This document shows positions 31,200 through 40,533 of a stretch of DNA of 64,000 bases, piece by piece. The stretch's first letter is position 1, and every line of letters begins with the position of its first letter. The notes below the pieces were generated by a model, which was not told the DNA's origin, did not search any database, and worked only from the letters and a program-made list of their open reading frames with translations. Location of the stretch: contig NZ_CP171729.1 in the NCBI RefSeq assembly GCF_043769475.1, positions 4,898,001 through 4,962,000 of the forward strand, given 5' to 3'. Source of the stretch: Allomesorhizobium sp043769475. Its GTDB lineage: Bacteria; Pseudomonadota; Alphaproteobacteria; Rhizobiales; Rhizobiaceae. The translations under genes were made by a program, and so were the position numbers.

Positions 31200-32868
31200 A
31201 TGCAGGCTGTTCTGCGAAAGATCGAGGAGCCGGAACTGGCAGTCGATCGCGACTGGTGGCGCGGCGCCGTCATCTACCAGATCTATCCGCGCAGCTATCA
31301 GGATTCCAACGGCGACGGCATCGGCGACCTGAAAGGCATCATCCAGCGGCTGCCATACATCGCCTCGCTGGGCGCGGATGCGATCTGGATCTCGCCTTTC
31401 TTCAAGTCGCCGATGAAGGATTTCGGCTACGACGTTTCGGATTATTGCGACGTCGACCCGATGTTCGGCACGCTGGCCGATTTTGACGATCTGATAGCCG
31501 AGGCGCACCGGCTGGGCCTCAGGGTGATGATCGACGAGGTCATCTCGCATACGTCGGACGAGCATCCCTGGTTCAAGGAAAGCCGTGCCAGCCGCGACAA
31601 CCCCAAGGCCGACTGGTTTGTGTGGGCGGACGCCAGGCCCGACGGCACGCCGTCCACTAACTGGCTGTCGATCTTCGGCGGGTCAGCCTGGCAGTGGGAC
31701 ACGCGCCGCCAGCAATATTATCTGCACAATTTCCTGGCCGAGCAGCCGGACCTCAACTTCCACAACAGGGAGGTGCAGGACGCCCTGCTCGACGTCACCC
31801 GTTTCTGGCTCGACCGCGGCGTCGACGGTTTCCGCCTCGACACGATCAACTTCTATTTCCACAGCCAGGGGCTGGAAGACAACCCGCCGCTGCCGCCGGA
31901 ATTGCGCAACGACCAGACCGCCCCGGCGGTGAACCCGTACAATTACCAGGACCACATCTACGACAAGAGCCGGCCGGAAAACCTGGCTTTCCTAGCCCGC
32001 TTCCGCGCTCTGCTCGACGAATATCCTGCGGCGGCAGCGGTCGGCGAGGTGGGCGATCTCGCAGCGCGGGCTCGAAGTCGTCGCCTCTTATACGGCCGGC
32101 GGCGACAAGGTGCAGATGTGCTACGCCTTCGATTTCCTGGCGCCCGAAAAGATCAGCGCTGCCAAGGTGCGCGCCGTGCTCGAGGATTTTGGCGCGGCGG
32201 CCAGCGACGGCTGGTCATGCTGGGCGTTCTCCAATCACGACGTGATGCGCCACGCCTCGCGCTGGGGGAAGGGCGAGGCCGACAGGACCGCCTACCTGAA
32301 AGTGATTTCGGCGCTGCTGATGTCGCTGCGCGGCTCGGTCTGCCTTTATCAGGGCGAAGAACTGGGCCTGGGCGAAGCCGACCTGGCCTTCGAGGATCTG
32401 CAGGATCCCTACGGCATCCGCTTCTGGCCCGAATTCAAGGGCCGAGACGGCTGCCGCACGCCGATGGTGTGGGACAAAAATGCCAAAAACGGCGGCTTCT
32501 CGACGGCCAAGCCGTGGCTGCCGGTGCCGCGCGAACATCTCGCCCAGGCGGTCAGCGCGCAGCAGGGCGACGAAAATTCGCTGCTCGAGCACTACCGCCG
32601 CTTCCTCGCCTTCCGCCGAGCGCATCCGGCCTTCGCCAAGGGAGAGATCGACTTCCTGGCTGCGGATGGCGACGCGGTCGCCTTCACCCGCCGCGAGGGC
32701 AATGAGGAGATCGTCTGCGCCTTCAATCTCGGCGCGGGACCGGCGAGCATCGATCTCGGCGGTGGCCGCGCGGTACAGCCGCTGAGCGGTCACGGGTTTA
32801 CCGGACAAGCGGATGCAGGCAAAATCCGGCTGGGCAGCTATGGAGCGTGGTTCGGGCGCGTTGCCTGA
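31200..32868 (+). pseudogene. aglA: Alpha-glucosidase AglA, broken by a one-base insertion
   Basis: AglA hydrolyses imported alpha-glucosides in the cytoplasm (GH13). The ATG at 31200 with AAAGGAGG starts a normal protein: IYQIYPRSYQDSNGDGIGDL, the nucleophile block DGFRLDTINF and more. Near 32057-32060 an extra base in gatCtcg moves the frame; the correct continuation (SQRGLEVVASYTAGGDKVQM) is found in the next frame and runs to the stop at 32868 with NHDVMRH intact. Without the extra base the protein would be 555 residues, the normal length. The shifted frame stays open to about 32705, so the product would lose the C-terminal third. Real mutation or base-call error cannot be told apart here. 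Confidence 0.85.
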
Positions 32869-32901
32869 GCGACAGACAAGAAGAAATTCGGGAGAAGAAG
32901 C

Positions 32902-34014
32902 ATGGCCGACCTCACCCTCAGGCAAGTCAGGAAGTCCTACGGCAACCTGAACATCCTTCACGGCATCGACCTCGACATAAAGTCGGGCGAGTTCGTCGTC
33001 TTCGTCGGCCCGTCGGGCTGCGGAAAGTCGACGCTGCTGCGCACGATCGCCGGCCTCGAGGAGATAACTTCGGGCGAATTGAAGATCGCCGGCGACGTCG
33101 TCAACGATGTGCCTCCGTCGAAGCGTGGCATCGCCATGGTGTTCCAGAGCTACGCGCTCTACCCGCACATGACCGTCTACGACAACATGGCGTTTTCGAT
33201 GAAGATCGCGCGCGAGAGCAAGGCCGAGATCGACAAGCGCGTGCGCCAAGCCGCCGAGATCCTGCAACTGACCAAATATCTCGACCGCCTGCCCAAGGCG
33301 ATGTCGGGCGGCCAGCGCCAGCGCGTCGCCATTGGCCGCGCCATCGTGCGCAACCCGAAAGTGTTCCTGTTCGACGAGCCGCTGTCGAACCTCGATGCCG
33401 CACTGCGCGTGGCGACCCGCATCGAGATTGCCAAGCTCAAGGAATCGATGCCCAACACGACCATGATCTACGTCACCCACGACCAGGTCGAGGCGATGAC
33501 GCTGGCCGACCGTATCGTCGTGCTCAAGGACGGCTATATCGAGCAGGTCGGCACGCCGATGGAGCTCTACCGCCATCCCGGCAATCTGTTCGTCGCGCAG
33601 TTCATCGGCTCGCCGGCCATGAACATCGTGCCGGCGACGATCGACAGGCCTGGCCGCGAGACCGTCATCACCCATGTCGGCGGCCGCAAGGTCAGCCTGC
33701 CGGTGGCGACGCCGGCCGAGGCTGCCGGCGCGACGATCAGCTTCGGCGTCCGCCCGGAGGATTTGAGGGTGGCGACGGGCGCGGATTACCTGTTCGAGGG
33801 ACCGGTAGATTATGTCGAGCAGCTCGGCGAGGTGCAACTGGTCTATGTCGAGATTGGCCGCGCCGACCAGCCGCTGGTGGCGAAGCTTCCCGGCAATGCC
33901 GAGGTCAAGCGCGGAACGGTGCTGCGCCTGACCGCCGACGCCGGCGACCTGCACATATTCGACGCGGAAGGGCGTTCTTTCGCGCGCGAAAGGCTGGCGG
34001 CGCAGGCGGCCTGA
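32902..34014 (+). CDS. aglK: Alpha-glucoside ABC transporter ATP-binding protein AglK
   Basis: The ATPase of the Agl importer, 370 residues: Walker A GPSGCGKST, signature MSGGQRQRVAIGRA, Walker B VFLFDEPLSNLD, H-loop YVTHDQVEAMTLADR and a MalK-like C-terminal regulatory domain with FGVRPEDLRV. The ATG at 32902 is 33 bases after aglA. It is the last gene of the operon. It converges on sitD with no base between the two stop codons and no obvious terminator. Confidence 0.93.
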   Translation: MADLTLRQVRKSYGNLNILHGIDLDIKSGEFVVFVGPSGCGKSTLLRTIAGLEEITSGELKIAGDVVNDVPPSKRGIAMVFQSYALYPHMTVYDNMAFSMKIARESKAEIDKRVRQAAEILQLTKYLDRLPKAMSGGQRQRVAIGRAIVRNPKVFLFDEPLSNLDAALRVATRIEIAKLKESMPNTTMIYVTHDQVEAMTLADRIVVLKDGYIEQVGTPMELYRHPGNLFVAQFIGSPAMNIVPATIDRPGRETVITHVGGRKVSLPVATPAEAAGATISFGVRPEDLRVATGADYLFEGPVDYVEQLGEVQLVYVEIGRADQPLVAKLPGNAEVKRGTVLRLTADAGDLHIFDAEGRSFARERLAAQAA

Positions 34015-34863
34015 CTACGGCATTTCCGCCGCAGTCAGCCGTTCCGTGCGGGCGGCCTTGCGGCGCGAGATGAAGAAGGCGGCGACGAAGGTCATGCTCA
34101 TCAGGAGCACGATGGTAGGCGCTGGCGCGGAATCCAGGAAGAAGCTCAGATAGACGCCGAAGAACGACGCCGCGACCGCGATGGCGACCGCGAGCAGGAG
34201 CATTCGGTCGAATCGGTCGGTGAGCAGGAAGGCGATGGCGCCGGGCGCGATCAGCATGGCGATGGCGATGATGATGCCGACCGCCTTCAGCGCCCCGACG
34301 ATGGTCAGCGACAGGATCGCCAGCAGCCCGTAGTGCAGGAGCCGGACCGGCAGGCCGATGGCGCGGGCATGCTGCGGGTCGAAGGCGTGGACGAGGAGAT
34401 CGCGCCGGAAGATCATGATCGCGCCCCCGGCGATCGCTGCGATGACGCCGCTTTCGGCCACGTCGCGCCAGGTGACGCCGAGCATGTCGCCGAACAATAT
34501 GTGGTCGAGATGCACGTCCGTCTCGATCTTGGTGTAGAGCACGATGCCGAGCCCGAACATGCCAGAGAAGACGACGCCCATGACGGTGTCTTCCTTGACG
34601 CGGCTGTTTTCCTTCAGGAAGCCGGTGGCGAGCGCGCAGACCATGCCCGCGCCGAATGCGCCGACCGCAAGCGGCAGGCCGGCAATATAGGCGAGCACGA
34701 TGCCGGGCAGCACGGCGTGGCTGATTGCGTCGCCCATCAGCGACCAGCCCTTCAGCACCAGGAAGGACGACAAGAGCGCCATCGGCACGGCGACCAGCAC
34801 GGCGATGACGAAGGCCTGCTGCATGAATGGAAACTGGAAGGGCAGGAGGAGGGTTTCGATCAT
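34015..34863 (-). CDS. sitD: Manganese/iron ABC transporter permease SitD
   Basis: An integral membrane subunit of the ABC-3 (zinc/manganese) permease family, 282 residues with about eight helices. Family motifs include LKGWSLMGDAISHAVLPGIV near residue 50 and DPQHARAIGLP near 175. It pairs with SitC. A repeat-filled gap of 421 bases separates it from sitC, whereas these genes usually touch or overlap. It is the last gene of the leftward sitABCD operon. Confidence 0.88.
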   Translation of the reverse strand: MIETLLLPFQFPFMQQAFVIAVLVAVPMALLSSFLVLKGWSLMGDAISHAVLPGIVLAYIAGLPLAVGAFGAGMVCALATGFLKENSRVKEDTVMGVVFSGMFGLGIVLYTKIETDVHLDHILFGDMLGVTWRDVAESGVIAAIAGGAIMIFRRDLLVHAFDPQHARAIGLPVRLLHYGLLAILSLTIVGALKAVGIIIAIAMLIAPGAIAFLLTDRFDRMLLLAVAIAVAASFFGVYLSFFLDSAPAPTIVLLMSMTFVAAFFISRRKAARTERLTAAEMP

Positions 34864-34967
34864 GGCCGCACCTCGTGGACTGGCGCGGCACGCCTTCTAT
34901 TTCGTGCTTTGTCGAAGGGCCGGACATCTTCCAAACAAGACAGGGCGACACTATATAATTGGACGTA

Positions 34968-35240
34968 TCCTTTCCCCTTGCGGGGAGGGATAGGGAGTAG
35001 AGGTAGAAACTGCGTCAGGTGTCTCCGAACTACTCTGTGTTTTGTGTGAAATCGGACAGGGACGCTGCTTAGATGCCCCCACCCTCTATCCCTCCCCTCA
35101 AGGGGGAGGGATGCGTCAGCGCCCGACTTCCATATGCGACAGCCCTGATTGGCGGCTTTGGCGTCTACGCTCGCTCCACGATGGCGACGCTTGGCGAAAG
35201 TGGCGCTGACGACTGATCTTCCCCCGTGCAGGGGAGATGC
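34968..35240. repeat. Repeat block splitting sitC from sitD (copy B)
   Basis: Contains a TTTCCCC/GGGGAGG hairpin at 34968-34990, a CCCTCCCC/GGGGAGGG hairpin at 35090-35110, and the tract at 35112-35144 that matches 335-367 (cgtcagcgcc, then tccatatgcga). A further hairpin lies near 35220. The whole 421-base gap between the two permease genes shows no coding sequence. Confidence 0.65.
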
Positions 35241-35284
35241 CCGACCCTTTGACAAGGCTCTGGACTGCGGAATGCCACCCGGCA

Positions 35285-36145
35285 TCATACCCCCGCCTCC
35301 AGCGCTTCGCGCGCCCGCCGCCTGGCCGCCAGCATGCCGTGTTTTGGCGCGAGCGCGAACGCAGCCAGGAAGATCGCCGTCTGCAGAACCACGATGATCC
35401 CGCCGGTCGCGCCGTCGAGGAAATAGCTGGCATAGGCGCCGACGAGGCTCGTTATCGCCCCGATCGCGACGCTGATCATGATCAGCCGGGGGAAGCGGTC
35501 GGTAAGCAGATAGGCGGTCGCGCCGGGCGTCACCACCATGGCGATGACCAGGAATGCTCCGACTGTCTGTAGCGCCGCCACCGTGCAGGCCGAAAGCAGC
35601 GTGAAGAACATCGCCTTCAGCCAGTCCGGGTTGAGGCCGACGGAGCGCGCGTGGTTCTCGTCGAAGAATGCGACCATCAGGTCCTTCCATTTGACGAGCA
35701 GTATGGCGAGCGACACACCGGCAATGATGACCAGTTGCAGCGTGTCTCCGGGCGTGACTGCCAGGATGTTGCCGAGCACGATGGTCTGGATATTTACCGA
35801 GGCCGGCGACAGCGAGATCATGAACAGGCCTAGCCCGAAGAAGGAGGTGAAGATCAGCCCGATTATGGCGTCTTCCTTGAGCTTGGTGCGCTGGTTCAAG
35901 AACAGCATCGCCGCTGCGGCCAATCCGCCGGAGATGAACGCGCCGAAGGCGAAGGGCAGCCCGATCATGTAGGCGCCGGCCACGCCCGGCACGATTGCGT
36001 GGGAGAGTGCGTCGCCGATCAGCGACCAGCCCTTCAGCATCAGATAGGCCGAGAGGAAGGCGCATACGCCGCCTACCAGCGCCGACACCCACATGGCGTT
36101 GACCATGTAGCCGTAGGCGAAGGGTTCGGCGAGCGTGGCGATCAT
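35285..36145 (-). CDS. sitC: Manganese/iron ABC transporter permease SitC
   Basis: The first ABC-3 family permease, 286 residues. LKGWSLIGDALSHAIVPGVA and FDENHARSVGLNP are the two blocks shared with SitD. The ATG at 36145 overlaps the ATPase stop by 4 bases (ATGA), so the two are translationally coupled. The stop is followed by the repeat block that separates it from sitD. Confidence 0.9.
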   Translation of the reverse strand: MIATLAEPFAYGYMVNAMWVSALVGGVCAFLSAYLMLKGWSLIGDALSHAIVPGVAGAYMIGLPFAFGAFISGGLAAAAMLFLNQRTKLKEDAIIGLIFTSFFGLGLFMISLSPASVNIQTIVLGNILAVTPGDTLQLVIIAGVSLAILLVKWKDLMVAFFDENHARSVGLNPDWLKAMFFTLLSACTVAALQTVGAFLVIAMVVTPGATAYLLTDRFPRLIMISVAIGAITSLVGAYASYFLDGATGGIIVVLQTAIFLAAFALAPKHGMLAARRRAREALEAGV

Positions 36146-37059
36146 TTCTGCTCGTCCAGTTCGTCCGGTCCTGCCGAGTCGCGCGAATCCTCGCCGTTGC
36201 CGTAGATGACGAAGGGCCGCTCGTCGTCGGTAAGCACCGTCACCCGGCGCGGATCGGCGTCGTCATGCAGGTCGGCGCCGCCGAGGATGAACTGGCGCAG
36301 CACGCCGCCGAACGCCTTTTCAAGATTGGCGTGGGTGAACACTTCCTTGGTCGGCCCTTCCGCCAGAACCGTCCTGTTGATCAGCACGGCGCGGTCGCAG
36401 AACCGCGGCACCGAACCCAGATTGTGCGTCGAGACCAGCATGATGCGGCCCTCGTCGCGCAGCGATTGCAGGAGAGCGATGATCGCTTCCTCCGTGCGCA
36501 CGTCCACGCCGGTGAAAGGCTCGTCGAGCAGGATGATCCTGCCCTCCTGGGCCAGCGCCCGGGCGAGAAAGACACGCTTCTTCTGGCCGCCGGAAAGCTC
36601 GCCGATCTGCCGCTTGCGGTAGTCGGCCATGCCGACTCTCGCCAGCGCCTCGTCCACCGCCTGCCGGTCGGAGGGCCGCGCCATGCGCAGGAAATTCATG
36701 TGGCCGTAACGGCCCATCATCACCACGTCCTCGACCAGAACCGGAAAATTCCAGTCGACATCCTCGCTCTGCGGCACATAGGCGACGGCATTCTTTTTCA
36801 GCGCATCGGCGGCCGGCCCGCCGAAGATCCGCACCCGCCCGGCTGCGAGCGGCACGAAACCCATGATCGCCTTGAACAGGGTCGACTTGCCGCTGCCGTT
36901 GACGCCGACCAGCGCCGTGATGCTGCCCTTCGGGATCGAGAAGGAGGTGTTGCGCAGCGCCGTCTGGCCGTTGCGGTAGGTGACCGCTATGCTCTCGACC
37001 GAAAGCCCGTCGCCGGGCTGCGGCGCATTGCGAGGCTTCATCGAGAGCGGCGCGTTCAC
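36142..37059 (-). CDS. sitB: Manganese/iron ABC transporter ATP-binding protein SitB
   Basis: The cytoplasmic ATPase of the metal importer, 305 residues: Walker A GVNGSGKSTL, signature ELSGGQKKRVFLARAL, Walker B IILLDEPFTGVD and H-loop VSTHNL. The PQSEDVDWNFPVLVEDVVMM segment is the Q-loop region common in SitB/MntA-type ATPases. The GTG start overlaps the sitA stop (GTGA); an ATG six codons later is possible. The C-terminal tail is acidic and variable. Confidence 0.92.
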   Translation of the reverse strand: MNAPLSMKPRNAPQPGDGLSVESIAVTYRNGQTALRNTSFSIPKGSITALVGVNGSGKSTLFKAIMGFVPLAAGRVRIFGGPAADALKKNAVAYVPQSEDVDWNFPVLVEDVVMMGRYGHMNFLRMARPSDRQAVDEALARVGMADYRKRQIGELSGGQKKRVFLARALAQEGRIILLDEPFTGVDVRTEEAIIALLQSLRDEGRIMLVSTHNLGSVPRFCDRAVLINRTVLAEGPTKEVFTHANLEKAFGGVLRQFILGGADLHDDADPRRVTVLTDDERPFVIYGNGEDSRDSAGPDELDEQK

Positions 37060-37967
37060 TCGGCGAGCCCTTTCGCGATGGTATCGGTGGTGACGCGGAG
37101 CAGATCGAGATAGGTAGGCACCGGCCCGTCCGCCGCGCTCAAGGAGTCGACATAGAGGACGCCGCCATATTTGGCGCCGGTCTCGCGCGCCACCTGCTCG
37201 GCCGGATCGGCGGATACGGTGCTTTCGGAGAACACCGCCGGGATGTTGTTGGCGCGAACCGCGTCGATCACCTTCCGGACCTGCTGCGGCGTGCCCTGCT
37301 GGTCAGCGTTGATCGGCCAGAGGTAAAGTTCCTTCAGGCCAAAGTCGCGCGCCAGATAGGAGAAAGCGCCCTCGCTGGAGACCAGCCAGCGCCTTTCCTC
37401 GGGAATGGCGGTGAGCCGCGCCCGGATAGGCTCCACCGTCGCCTTGATCTTTTCCGAGTAGGTGGCGGCGTTCTTCGCATAGGTCTCGGCATTCTCCGGA
37501 TCGTGCTCCGCGAATGCCTTGCGGATGTTCTCGACATAGATCAGCGCCGCTTCGGGCGACATCCAGGCATGCGGATTCGGTTTGCCGGTGTAAGGGCCTT
37601 CGGCGATGCCCATGGGCTCGACGCCTTCCGACACCACGGCGCTCGGCAGATCGCTCAGATTGGAGAAGAACTTTTCGAACCAGAGTTCGAGGTTGAGGCC
37701 GTTCCAAAGGATCAGGTCGGCTTTCTGCGCCTTGATCAGGTCGCCAGGCGTCGGCTGATAGTTATGGATTTCGGCGTCGGGCTTTGTGATCGATTCGACC
37801 ACGGCCGCGTCTCCGGCGACGTTCCTGGCGATATCGGCGATCACCGTGAAGGTGGTCACCACCACCATCTTCTCGCCGGCCCCTCGGCCGTCGGCCTCGC
37901 CTTCGGCGGAACATGCGGCAAGAACGAGGGCGCAGAGCAGGGCCGAAGCGGTCGCGAGAAATCTCAT
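37056..37967 (-). CDS. sitA: Manganese/iron-binding lipoprotein SitA
   Basis: The metal-binding protein of the importer (cluster 9 family), 303 residues. The ATG at 37967 has AGGA upstream and opens a lipoprotein signal with the lipobox LVLAAC, so it should be anchored at the outer face of the inner membrane. Metal ligands fit the two histidines in IHNYQPT and PHAWMSP, a later glutamate (VFSEST) and an aspartate (YVDSLS). It heads the sitABCD operon, is divergent from mur, and has Mur-type palindromes upstream. Confidence 0.92.
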   Translation of the reverse strand: MRFLATASALLCALVLAACSAEGEADGRGAGEKMVVVTTFTVIADIARNVAGDAAVVESITKPDAEIHNYQPTPGDLIKAQKADLILWNGLNLELWFEKFFSNLSDLPSAVVSEGVEPMGIAEGPYTGKPNPHAWMSPEAALIYVENIRKAFAEHDPENAETYAKNAATYSEKIKATVEPIRARLTAIPEERRWLVSSEGAFSYLARDFGLKELYLWPINADQQGTPQQVRKVIDAVRANNIPAVFSESTVSADPAEQVARETGAKYGGVLYVDSLSAADGPVPTYLDLLRVTTDTIAKGLAE

Positions 37968-38041
37968 GAGGGATCCTGATTTTGCACGCCGCGCAGTATG
38001 GCAGCCGATGCATAGGTAGGGCACGCCGTTGCAACTGTCAA

Positions 38042-38063
38042 TGCAATTGCAAATCGTTTGCAA
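38042..38063. promoter_or_regulatory. Candidate Mur operator between sitA and mur
   Basis: TTGCAAA-TCG-TTTGCAA at 38047-38063 is a perfect 7-bp inverted repeat, overlapping the palindrome TGCAATTGCA at 38042-38051. A further TTGCAA lies at 38029. AT-rich TGCAA boxes of this kind are the known type of Mur-responsive sequence before rhizobial sit genes. It is 75 bases from the sitA start. Confidence 0.7.
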
Positions 38064-38148
38064 GAAGAAGGGCGCGACAGGCGATAATGATTGCGGTCGG
38101 AACCGTCGCGCTTTGCAACTGACTGTCATCTGGCGCATAGTCGTCCCC

Positions 38149-38583
38149 ATGGCGAAGGCGAAGAACCAGAATCCCGATTACGAGAAGATGCTGCGCAAGG
38201 CGGGTGTCAGGATCACGAGGCCGCGCCGCATCATCCTCGGCATTTTGTCGGGCGCGGGCGACCATCCCGACGCGCTCGAAATCTTCCGCCGCGCGGTCGC
38301 GGTGGACGGCAGCATCTCGCTTTCCACGGTCTACCGCACCATGAAGCTGATGGAGGGTATGGGCGCTATCCACCGCCACGCGTTCGAGGGCGGGCCGTCG
38401 CGCTTCGAGCAGGCCGGCGGCGAGCACCACGACCATCTGATAGATATAGAAAGCGGCGACGTGATCGAGTTCAAGTCGGATCGCATCGAGCAGCTCCAGG
38501 ACGAGATCGCCAAAAAACTCGGCTACGACATCGTGCATCACCGGCTCGAACTCTACGGCCGCAAACGCCGCACCGCCGGTTGA
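38149..38583 (+). CDS. mur: Fur-family manganese regulator Mur
   Basis: 144 residues. The N-terminal winged helix (about 10-85, ITRPRRIILGILSGAGDHPD, then SLSTVYRTMKLME) and the C-terminal metal and dimer domain with HHDHLIDIESGDVIEF are standard Fur family. In Rhizobiales the Fur homologue next to sitA is Mur, which represses sitABCD when manganese is sufficient. The ATG at 38149 has no clear Shine-Dalgarno sequence. It lacks the CxxC zinc motif seen in many Fur proteins. Confidence 0.88.
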   Translation: MAKAKNQNPDYEKMLRKAGVRITRPRRIILGILSGAGDHPDALEIFRRAVAVDGSISLSTVYRTMKLMEGMGAIHRHAFEGGPSRFEQAGGEHHDHLIDIESGDVIEFKSDRIEQLQDEIAKKLGYDIVHHRLELYGRKRRTAG

Positions 38584-38664
38584 CGAAGCGCTGTCCAGCC
38601 GTCAATCATCGCCGTCTTCAACGAGCGAACCATTTCGCGCGCAGATCACAGGGAAAGATCAAGA

Positions 38665-40083
38665 ATGCAGGAAGCCGAAATCGGCCTGATCGGCCTGGGC
38701 GTCATGGGCTCCAACCTGGCGCTCAACATTGCCGAGAAAGGCCACCGCATTGCGGTTTTCAACCGCACGACAGCCAGGACCGAGGCGTTTGCCGCTTCCG
38801 CCGGCGGCCTGCGCGGGAGGATCGTGCCGTGTGCGACGATGGAGGAACTGGCCGCGGCGATCCAGCCGCCGCGCCCCGTCATCATCATGGTCCAGGCCGG
38901 CAAGCCGGTCGACGAGCAGATTGCCTTGCTGCGCGGAGTGCTGTCGGCCGGCGACATCATAATCGACGCCGGCAACGCCAATTTCCGCGACACAGTCCGG
39001 CGCTTTGCCGAGCTTGAAAGCTCCGGCCTTACCTTCATAGGCATGGGCGTTTCGGGCGGCGAGGAGGGCGCGCGCCACGGCCCGTCCATCATGGTCGGCG
39101 GCACGCGTGAATCCTATGTTCGTGTGGAAAGCATACTGACCGGGATTTCGGCCAAATTCGAAGGCGAGCCCTGCACGGCCTGGCTGGGCGAAGGCGGGGC
39201 GGGGCACTTCGTCAAGACGATCCACAACGGCATCGAATATGCCGACATGCAGATGATCGCCGAAATCTACGGCATCCTGCGCGACGGCCTCGGCATGGGC
39301 GCCAAGGAGATCGGCGCGGTGTTCGCGGGCTGGAACCGCGGCAGGCTCAACTCCTATCTGATCGAGATCACGGCGGAGGTGCTTGCCGCCGACGATCCGC
39401 AAACCGGGTCGCCGATGGTCGATATCATTCTCGACCGCGCCGGCCAGAAGGGTACCGGCAAGTGGTCCGTCATCGAAGCGCAGACGCTCGGCGTGTCGGC
39501 GACCGCGATCGAGGCCGCCGTTTCGGCGCGCATTCTCTCCTCGATCAAGAACGAGCGGGAGGCGGCGGAGAAGGTTTATGGCACAGGCGGCTTCTCGGGC
39601 TTTGCCGGCGAGCGCGAAACGGTGCTGCGCGACCTCGAACTGGCGCTGTTTGCCGGCAAGATCGCCGCCTATGCGCAAGGGTTTGCGGTGATGGACGCCG
39701 CCTCACGCGAATTCGGCTGGAACCTGCCGCTGCCGACAATCGCCAAGATATGGCGGGCCGGCTGCATCATCCGCTCCCAGTTTCTGGGCACCATCGCCGA
39801 GGCTTTCGATGGCGGGCCGGTCTCCAATCTCCTGATGGCGCCGGCCTTCATCGGCATGATGAAGGAGGCGCACCCGTCGCTGCGGCGTATCGTGGCGCGA
39901 GCGTCAGAAGTCGGCCTGCCGATGCCGGCCCTGTCGTCGGCTCTCGCCTATTTCGACCTTTATCGCCAGGGCCGCGGCACCTCGAACCTGATCCAGGCGC
40001 AGCGCGACTTCTTCGGCGCGCACGGTTTCGAGCGCATCGATGCGCAAGGCGCGCATCACGGCCCCTGGGGCAGCGGCGGCTAA
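38665..40083 (+). CDS. gnd: 6-phosphogluconate dehydrogenase, decarboxylating
   Basis: Converts 6-phosphogluconate to ribulose-5-phosphate with NADP in the pentose phosphate pathway. 472 residues, full length. The N-terminal dinucleotide fold has IGLIGLGVMGSNLALNIAEK; the substrate signature GVSGGEEGARHGPSIMVGG is near residue 127, and catalytic Lys and Asn are in FVKTIHNGIEYADMQ. The ATG at 38665 is preceded by GGAAAGATCAAGA. It stands alone, 81 bases after mur, in the same direction. Confidence 0.94.
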   Translation: MQEAEIGLIGLGVMGSNLALNIAEKGHRIAVFNRTTARTEAFAASAGGLRGRIVPCATMEELAAAIQPPRPVIIMVQAGKPVDEQIALLRGVLSAGDIIIDAGNANFRDTVRRFAELESSGLTFIGMGVSGGEEGARHGPSIMVGGTRESYVRVESILTGISAKFEGEPCTAWLGEGGAGHFVKTIHNGIEYADMQMIAEIYGILRDGLGMGAKEIGAVFAGWNRGRLNSYLIEITAEVLAADDPQTGSPMVDIILDRAGQKGTGKWSVIEAQTLGVSATAIEAAVSARILSSIKNEREAAEKVYGTGGFSGFAGERETVLRDLELALFAGKIAAYAQGFAVMDAASREFGWNLPLPTIAKIWRAGCIIRSQFLGTIAEAFDGGPVSNLLMAPAFIGMMKEAHPSLRRIVARASEVGLPMPALSSALAYFDLYRQGRGTSNLIQAQRDFFGAHGFERIDAQGAHHGPWGSGG

Positions 40084-40134
40084 ACATCATTCCGGGTGCT
40101 TTCTCGTCAGGGGACGCTGAGGCCCTGAATCGGT

Positions 40135-40533
40135 CTAGTCTTTTGTATAGTCAGGCCCAAAACGGGTCGGCAGGTTGTCGGCGAGTTTCAACCAAGGGAG
40201 CTTCTCCTCAAAAGCGACATGCAGCGTAGGTGCAAATTTTTCTGGCTCCTCCATCGCTGCCGAAAAAAAATGCATGACACCAGACATTTTCTTTGAGCGG
40301 AAGGACAGCGGCGTGCCACAGTGATCGCAAAATGTTCTTTCCACACCGGGAGAAGAGTTGAATACTTTCGGTAGCTTGCCCAGCCATCGCCATTGGCCGT
40401 TCAAGACGCCAATATAGGTGGTCATCGGCGCAGAACATTGCCGCCGACAACTTTCACAGTGACAGACCACGCAGGCCTGTGCCGGGCCATCGACCTCAAA
40501 AGCAATAGCGCCACATAAGCAATGACCACGCAT
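40135..40533 (-). CDS. GFA (CENP-V) family zinc protein
   Basis: 132 residues with the pattern of glutathione-dependent formaldehyde-activating family proteins: MRGHCLCGAIAFEV at the start, CHCESCRRQCSAP near residue 24 and FCDHCGTPLSF near residue 68, giving the cysteines that bind two zinc ions. The ATG at 40533 has AAGGAG upstream. The A+T content is higher than in the flanking genes, which could mean acquisition. The substrate for this family is mostly unknown. Confidence 0.82.
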   Translation of the reverse strand: MRGHCLCGAIAFEVDGPAQACVVCHCESCRRQCSAPMTTYIGVLNGQWRWLGKLPKVFNSSPGVERTFCDHCGTPLSFRSKKMSGVMHFFSAAMEEPEKFAPTLHVAFEEKLPWLKLADNLPTRFGPDYTKD

